In this document: in pieces, positions 4,707 through 6,606 of the stretch
Layout: every line of letters begins with the position of its first letter
Numbering within the stretch: position 1 is the first letter of the stretch
Assembly (NCBI GenBank): GCA_031272005.1
Contig: JAISUQ010000044.1
Coordinates: 1-6,606 of the forward strand
Source: Coriobacteriales bacterium
GTDB lineage: Bacteria > Actinomycetota > Coriobacteriia > Coriobacteriales > UBA8131
Direction: 5' to 3'
DNA length: 6,606 nucleotides
The notes under the pieces: model-generated
Databases searched by the model: none
What the model saw: only the letters and a program-made list of their open reading frames with translations
Told to the model about the DNA's origin: nothing
Made by a program: the position numbers and the translations under genes

Positions 4707-6606
4707 CTCGTCCAACTCGTCCAACTCGCTGGCTGCGGCGGCGGCGGCCGCAGGCTCTTCGTCCTTGAACAGCTGTTCCTGGCCAGGCAGATTACCATCC
4801 GGCCCGGCAACCGGGGCCTTCTTCTTGGCGCCGGCGACGCGGGCCACAGCACAGATGCGGTCGGTGTCGGAGACGTTCATCACCTTCACACCTTGAGTGG
4901 AGCGCCCCTGCTGGGAGATGTCGGTGGACTTGACGCGGATAACCACGCCTTCCTCCGAGACAATCATCAACTCCTGGCCAGGCATGACGATCTTCATCCC
5001 GGCCAGCAGCCCCTTCTTGTCGGTCATGGCGATGGTCGACATCCCCTGGCCGCCACGATGGTGCTCGGTGTACTCGTCTATCGGGGTGCGCTTACCGTAG
5101 CCTTTCTCGGTAATCACAAACAGCTCGCTGCCGGCTGGCGCAATCTCCATTCCCAGCACCTTGGCGCCCTTGCCAGGGCTCATACCGTTGACGCCGGAGG
5201 TGTCGCGGCCCATCGGCCGGGCCTCGCTCTCATCAAAGCGGATAGCCTTACCGACCGAGCTGACCATCACCACCTTCTCCCCCTCCTTGACCCGCCGCAC
5301 GGCAATCAGGGCGTCGCCCTCGCGCAGCTTGATGGCAATCAGGCCGGTGGAGCGGGAGTTGGCGTAGGCGCTCATGGCCGTCTTCTTGATCATGCCGTTC
5401 TCGGTAGCAAAGAGCAGATACTCATCCGCCGGGAAGTCCTTTGTGGATAATACCGAGGCCAGTTTCTCGCCGGACTCCAACGGCAGCAGGTTGACAATCG
5501 CCGTGCCGCGGGCGTGACGCGAGCCTACCGGCAGCTCGTGGACCTTCAGGCGATAGACCTTGCCGTGGGTGGTGAAGAATAGCATATACTCATGTGTTGA
5601 TGCTATAAATAGATGTTCTACGAAGTCGTCATCCTTGAGGTTGACGCCCTGCAGGCCCTTGCCGCCGCGTTTCTGCTGGCGGTAGGTGGCCACCGGCAGG
5701 CGCTTGACATAGCCGGTGCGGGTCACCGTAACCACCATGTCTTCCTCGGCGATCAGGTCCTCTACCTCAAGGTCTTTGGCGTCGTTGGCCAGCTCGGTGC
5801 GGCGCTTGTTGGCAAAGCGCTGCTTGATCTCGGCCAGCTCTTCCTTGATTATCTGGCGCACCAGGACGTTGCTTTGCAGCACCTCCTTATACCAGGCAAT
5901 CTGCTTGAGCAACTCCTCCAACTCAGACTCGATTTTCTCGCGCTCCAGGCCGGTCAGGCGGCGCAGGCGCATCTCCAGGATGGCGTCGGTCTGGGCCTGG
6001 GAGAGCCCGAAGCGCTCCATCAAAGCGACCCGCGCCTCGTCATCATCGTGCGAACCACGGATGATGTTGATCACCTCGTCGATGTTATCCAGGGCGATGA
6101 CCAGGCCCTCCAGGATGTGGGCGCGCTCCTCGGCTTTACGCAGGTCGAAGCGGGTGCGGCGAACGATGACGTCTTCCTGGTGCTGGATGTAATAGTGCAG
6201 GGTCTCCTTGATGGTCAGGGTGCGCGGCACCCCATCCACCAATGAGAGCATAATCACACCGAAATTGGTCTGCGCCTGAGTATGTTTGTAAATCTGGTTC
6301 AGGGTGACCTGGGGAATGGCGCCTTGCTTGAGCTCAACCATCAGGCGCATGCCCTTGCGGTCGCTCTCGTCGCGCACCAGCGACACATCCGGCAGCTTCT
6401 TATCCCGACGCAGCTCGTCAATCTTCTGGTAGAGCTTCTCTTTATTCACCATATAGGGAATCTCGTAGAAGATGATGCGGTCTTTGCCGGAGGAGGTCTT
6501 CTCCAGGCGGGCTTTGGCGCGGATGGTGATGGAGCCGCGACCGGTGGTGTAGGCGTCGCGGATACCCTGCTTGCCCATGATCATCGCGCCAGTTGGGAAG
6601 TCCGGC
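4692..6606 (-). CDS. gyrA: DNA gyrase subunit A, 3' part (N-terminus outside the window)
   Basis: Gyrase A, with GyrB, introduces negative supercoils using ATP. The window holds 637 codons; the frame is open to the right edge, where it begins PDFPTGAMIMGKQGI, matching a conserved stretch roughly 220 residues into GyrA. The winged-helix region, catalytic tyrosine and quinolone-resistance region are therefore missing. Visible parts are the rest of the breakage-reunion and tower region, the long-helix gate segment (about 145-265), and a six-bladed C-terminal beta-pinwheel (about 290-590). Blade 1 carries the GyrA box QKRGGKG (311-317; 5655-5675), which identifies gyrase rather than topoisomerase IV. 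Blade starts such as TRTGYVKR, TTHGKVYR, TENGMIKK, SSVGKAIR, TEKGYGKR and SEEGVVIR are clear. After the last blade come a Lys patch, an EQLFKDEEP segment, seven alanines and an acidic ELDELDELDAE tail. The ATG at 6584 is internal and not the start. Confidence 0.97.
   Translation of the reverse strand, partial: PDFPTGAMIMGKQGIRDAYTTGRGSITIRAKARLEKTSSGKDRIIFYEIPYMVNKEKLYQKIDELRRDKKLPDVSLVRDESDRKGMRLMVELKQGAIPQVTLNQIYKHTQAQTNFGVIMLSLVDGVPRTLTIKETLHYYIQHQEDVIVRRTRFDLRKAEERAHILEGLVIALDNIDEVINIIRGSHDDDEARVALMERFGLSQAQTDAILEMRLRRLTGLEREKIESELEELLKQIAWYKEVLQSNVLVRQIIKEELAEIKQRFANKRRTELANDAKDLEVEDLIAEEDMVVTVTRTGYVKRLPVATYRQQKRGGKGLQGVNLKDDDFVEHLFIASTHEYMLFFTTHGKVYRLKVHELPVGSRHARGTAIVNLLPLESGEKLASVLSTKDFPADEYLLFATENGMIKKTAMSAYANSRSTGLIAIKLREGDALIAVRRVKEGEKVVMVSSVGKAIRFDESEARPMGRDTSGVNGMSPGKGAKVLGMEIAPAGSELFVITEKGYGKRTPIDEYTEHHRGGQGMSTIAMTDKKGLLAGMKIVMPGQELMIVSEEGVVIRVKSTDISQQGRSTQGVKVMNVSDTDRICAVARVAGAKKKAPVAGPDGNLPGQEQLFKDEEPAAAAAAASELDELDELDAE
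4707..4752 (-). repeat. Short in-frame repeats at the GyrA C-terminus
   Basis: On the coding strand the 9-bp unit GAGTTGGAC, ending GAGTTGGAT in the last copy, is repeated three times and encodes ELD-ELD-ELD. Just before it is a run of seven alanine codons, mostly GCC, encoding AAAAAAA. Both are in frame and lie after the last beta-pinwheel blade, so the length of this tail could vary without touching the enzyme core. Confidence 0.8.

Noticed and set aside
4893..6245. Plus-strand open frames of 185 and 210 codons opposite gyrA
   Set aside because: They are antisense shadows. The GyrA reading is unambiguous across the whole stretch.
4692..6606. Topoisomerase IV subunit A (ParC) as an alternative to GyrA
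   Set aside because: The intact GyrA box QKRGGKG and a full six-bladed C-terminal domain point to gyrase.

Overview
The window is a GC-rich bacterial chromosome segment with five supportable protein genes, all of which look like ordinary chromosomal genes rather than phage or plasmid cargo. Strong GGGAGG- or AAGGAG-type ribosome binding sites, GTG starts, a gyrase-type GyrA C-terminal domain with an intact GyrA box, and a pair of DUF304/bPH_2 (YdbS/YdbT-like) membrane proteins suggest a high-GC member of the Gram-positive/Chloroflexota side of the tree. That placement is an inference and is not secure. No rRNA, tRNA, CRISPR array, IS transposase or phage gene was seen.

Layout. Positions 1-667 hold no convincing gene. 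They contain a near-perfect 21-bp inverted repeat (78-98 / 126-146), a perfect 22-bp GC palindrome (363-384), a spaced direct repeat (315-352 / 427-460) and GC-rich simple sequence. On the minus strand, a probable operon reads right to left: purE (3893-3384), a small two-helix PH-domain membrane protein (YdbS-like, 3323-2799), and a large three-PH-domain membrane protein (YdbT-like, 2788-668). A divergent intergenic region (3894-4105) carries a candidate promoter for each direction. To its right, on the plus strand, is a bifunctional-nuclease (BFN/DUF151) domain protein whose best start is the GTG at 4106. Convergent with it, and running off the right edge, is gyrA (4692 to beyond 6606), which lacks its N-terminal part, including the catalytic tyrosine.

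How the genes relate. PurE catalyses a step of de novo purine synthesis; no purK lies next to it here. The two PH-domain proteins are very probably a membrane complex made from coupled reading frames (10-nt gap, with the Shine-Dalgarno overlapping the upstream stop). GyrA and the BFN protein are independent housekeeping genes.

The most distinctive signal is that three of the five proteins carry low-complexity tails built from visible short DNA repeats. These are a Gln-rich N-terminus on PurE, a roughly 120-residue Pro/Gln-rich N-terminus on the YdbT-like protein with a 120-bp period, and an Ala tract plus ELD repeats at the C-terminus of GyrA. In the last case a decayed ~17-bp tandem array continues across the gyrA stop codon into the intergenic space. 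I saw no evidence of a new enzymatic or defence system. The repeat-driven tails, the enlarged YdbT-like protein and the left-hand hairpin are the items that merit a second look.
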